Position numbers and translations under genes: made by a program. A stretch of DNA of 64,000 nt from Saccharibacillus sp. CPCC 101409 (lineage in GTDB: Bacteria; Bacillota; Bacilli; Paenibacillales; Paenibacillaceae). This document shows, piece by piece, positions 62,643 through 64,000 of this stretch. Below the pieces are notes generated by a model that made no database searches, was not told where the DNA came from, and saw only the letters and a program-made list of their open reading frames with translations. The stretch covers positions 62,001-126,000 of the forward strand of contig NZ_JAULSA010000003.1 in assembly GCF_030518235.1 (NCBI RefSeq), in the 5' to 3' direction. Numbering within the stretch: position 1 is the first letter of the stretch; each line of letters starts with the position of its first letter.

Positions 62643-63626
62643 ATGCCCGCCTACAACGCCGCTTCCGACGCCAACCGTCCGCAGCGGGGCCATCGCCTCG
62701 CCGATATCCCGCTGCACGATCCGTTCGTGCTCGCCGACAAACGCACCCGCACGTATTATTTGTACTCCGGAGCCGCGCCGCGGCTGAACGGGGTGGACCG
62801 GCACGGCGTGCTCGTATACAAAAGCGCCGATCTGGACGAGTGGGAAGGACCGTATGTGGTCTTTGCGGTACCGGACGGCGTCTGGGCCGATCCGCAGCAC
62901 GGCGCATGGGCGCCGGAGGTGCACGAGCATGGCGGACGTTTCTATCTGTTCGTGACGCTGCACAACGAAGGCCGGCCGCTCGAAGGCGGCCCGGTCAACG
63001 GCTACGGCCGGCACTGGCGCGGAACGGCCGTCGCCGTGTCCGATTCGCCGGAAGGCCCGTTCGAGCTGCTGGACGCGGACGCGCCGGTGGTGCCTTTTGC
63101 CGACATGACGCTGGACGGGACGCTGCACATCGACGAGGACGGCCTGCCGTGGATGGCGTACTGCCACGAATGGGTGCAGACGATCGACGGGACGGTCGAA
63201 GCGGTGCGGCTGACAGACGATCTGTCGGCGGCGGCGAGCGAACCGATCGTGCTGTTTCGCGGCTCGGACGCGCCCTGGCTTGAGGAGGGCGAAGCGCCGC
63301 TGCCGCCCGAAGGAAAGGTGCGCGAATACGTGACCGACGGCTGCCAGCTGCACCGCACGTCCGGCGGCAGTCTGGTCATGCTGTGGTCGAGCTACGAGGA
63401 CGGCGGCTATGTGCAGACGATCGCGCGCTCGGCGAGCGGCAGGCTTGAAGGCCCGTGGGAGCAGCTCGAACCGCTGGTAAAGGAAGACAGCGGGCACGGC
63501 ATGCTGTTTCGCACATTCGACGGACAATGGAAGCTCATTCTGCACCGCCCGTTCAAGCTGCCGGAGTCCAGAGGCTATCTGTACGACATCGAGGATACGG
63601 GCGAGACGTTCCGGTTGAAGCGCTGA
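62643..63626 (+). CDS. GH43-family glycosidase (arabinanase/xylosidase type)
   Basis: A 327-aa five-bladed propeller enzyme without a signal peptide. IPLHDPFVLADKRTRTYYLY carries the catalytic-base aspartate of GH43 (HDPF), WAPEVHEHGGRFYLFVTLHN is the second blade with WAPEV, and DGTLHIDEDGLPWMAYCHEW follows with the expected acid near the middle. ATG 62643 follows AAAAAGGAG. Perfect cre control and an araBDA operon elsewhere in the window fit release of arabinose or xylose from imported oligosaccharides. Confidence 0.85.
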   Translation: MPAYNAASDANRPQRGHRLADIPLHDPFVLADKRTRTYYLYSGAAPRLNGVDRHGVLVYKSADLDEWEGPYVVFAVPDGVWADPQHGAWAPEVHEHGGRFYLFVTLHNEGRPLEGGPVNGYGRHWRGTAVAVSDSPEGPFELLDADAPVVPFADMTLDGTLHIDEDGLPWMAYCHEWVQTIDGTVEAVRLTDDLSAAASEPIVLFRGSDAPWLEEGEAPLPPEGKVREYVTDGCQLHRTSGGSLVMLWSSYEDGGYVQTIARSASGRLEGPWEQLEPLVKEDSGHGMLFRTFDGQWKLILHRPFKLPESRGYLYDIEDTGETFRLKR

Positions 63627-63660
63627 ACCTGCCTGACAGCGGTCCGCGGCGAGATGTCGA

Positions 63661-63716
63661 ACCAGCCTGCCGCGGGCACCGGATCGGCTTCCGCGGCAGG
63701 CTGGTCGATTTTATCG
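63661..63716. terminator. Bidirectional terminator
   Basis: ACCAGCCTGCCGCGG pairs perfectly (15 bp) with CCGCGGCAGGCTGGT, with CGATTTTAT following on the + strand. It separates convergent genes. Confidence 0.8.
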
Positions 63717-63720
63717 GGAA

Positions 63721-63933
63721 TCAGCGCGATTTGGCTTTGGGCCGGTTCGTCGCCGCAGGCGGTTCCTGCGGTCTGCGTTCGACTTTCAGCCAGAGAATGG
63801 CGCTGGTCAGCGCGTATGCGGCGACGAACAGGACGAAGATGCCGGCCCACAGGTTGCTGCCGAGCATGACGACCCCGGTGACGAGCATCAGGGCGGCGAG
63901 GGCGAAACGAAACAGCGAGCGTTTATGCTTCAT
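63721..63933 (-). CDS. Small two-span membrane protein (70 aa)
   Basis: A 70-aa protein with two hydrophobic segments (FALAALMLVTGVVMLG and IFVLFVAAYALTSAILWL) between basic ends (MKHKRSLFR, NRPKAKSR). ATG 63933 follows AAAGGAGAA. No family is recognised. It could modulate a membrane complex, but nothing adjacent points to a partner. Confidence 0.7.
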   Translation of the reverse strand: MKHKRSLFRFALAALMLVTGVVMLGSNLWAGIFVLFVAAYALTSAILWLKVERRPQEPPAATNRPKAKSR

Positions 63934-63972
63934 GGATGAGATTCTCCTTTTTCAATAGGGGGGTCCAACCTG

Positions 63973-63984
63973 TTACGTACAAAG
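63973..63984. promoter_or_regulatory. Partial AraR-like site
   Basis: TTACGTACAAA at the window end keeps one half and the TACGTA centre of the AraR operator, with a shifted left half. It may belong to a gene right of the window. Weak. Confidence 0.25.
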
Positions 63985-64000
63985 GCCGCAAACGGTTCCG

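Overview
The window looks like chromosomal DNA of a high-GC member of the Paenibacillaceae (a Saccharibacillus or high-GC Paenibacillus would fit). The evidence is AGGAGG-type ribosome binding sites, sigma-A TTGACA/TATAAT promoters, an AraR-type operator, CcpA cre sites, a perfect Fur box, a TPP riboswitch, the two-cistron FecCD uptake operon and HelD. The genus is inferred from these features and not from any search.

Layout. 1-4.4 kb: arabinose operon araB-araD-araA behind a textbook promoter with an AraR-type operator in its spacer and a cre-like site in the leader; just upstream lies a roughly 180-nt nested hairpin resembling 6S RNA. 4.5-8.8 kb: TetR plus DHA2 exporter, a ribbon-helix-helix protein, a second DNA-polymerase sliding clamp (DnaN paralogue) and a glyoxalase-fold protein. 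8.8-13.3 kb: AraC regulator divergent from a GH78-like glycosidase and a sugar MFS transporter. 13.4-14.9 kb: a decayed SDR/TetR pair whose intact duplicate sits at 27.5-28.9 kb. 14.9-33.7 kb: small redox, stress and regulatory modules (nitroreductase, two aldo-keto reductases with TetR partners, isochorismatase-like hydrolase, AlkA, a secreted glycosidase-like protein, an ABC/GntR module, HelD, and a frameshifted quinone oxidoreductase behind an intact promoter with three operators). 34.0-41.9 kb: a ten-gene operon with an HPr paralogue, PRD regulators, an amidohydrolase, the four uncharacterised families SFCGS/DUF4312/DUF4311/DUF4310, and DgaE/DgaF-type enzymes. 42-50.7 kb: MarR, DHA2 exporter, glyoxalase-like protein, Fur-controlled siderophore ABC importer, and an AAC(3)-like acetyltransferase. 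51-55.4 kb: TPP-riboswitch-controlled thiF-thiE-thiS-thiG-thiO. 56.2-59.0 kb: VanR/VanS-like pair plus VanY-like carboxypeptidase without vanHAX. 59-64 kb: oxidoreductase, MFS exporter, two small membrane proteins and a GH43 enzyme under a perfect cre site.

Two things stand out. (1) Six intergenic regions carry a repeated architecture: four short imperfect palindromes, two in one orientation followed by two in the other, at steps of 50-61-50 bp (four arrays of one sequence family, exact to the base), 51-62-51 bp (a second, unrelated sequence) and 50-70-50 bp (a third sequence). All steps are close to whole helical turns, so the sites should lie on one face of the DNA. Three of the arrays sit inside a 314-385 bp element with inverted ends, bounded on both sides by a copy of the local terminator hairpin. 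I do not recognise this as a described element. (2) The 34-42 kb operon encodes enzymes for a 6-phosphorylated 2-amino-sugar acid but no kinase and no recognisable PTS permease, while carrying its own HPr and PRD regulators. This suggests that the four DUF-type proteins form a phosphorylating, PTS-like uptake system.

How the genes work together: arabinose-containing polysaccharide use (araBDA, GH43, probably the GH78/MFS pair) shares catabolite-control signals at both ends of the window. Most other regulators (TetR, GntR, MarR) sit beside the one to three genes they probably control, often with visible palindromic operators.
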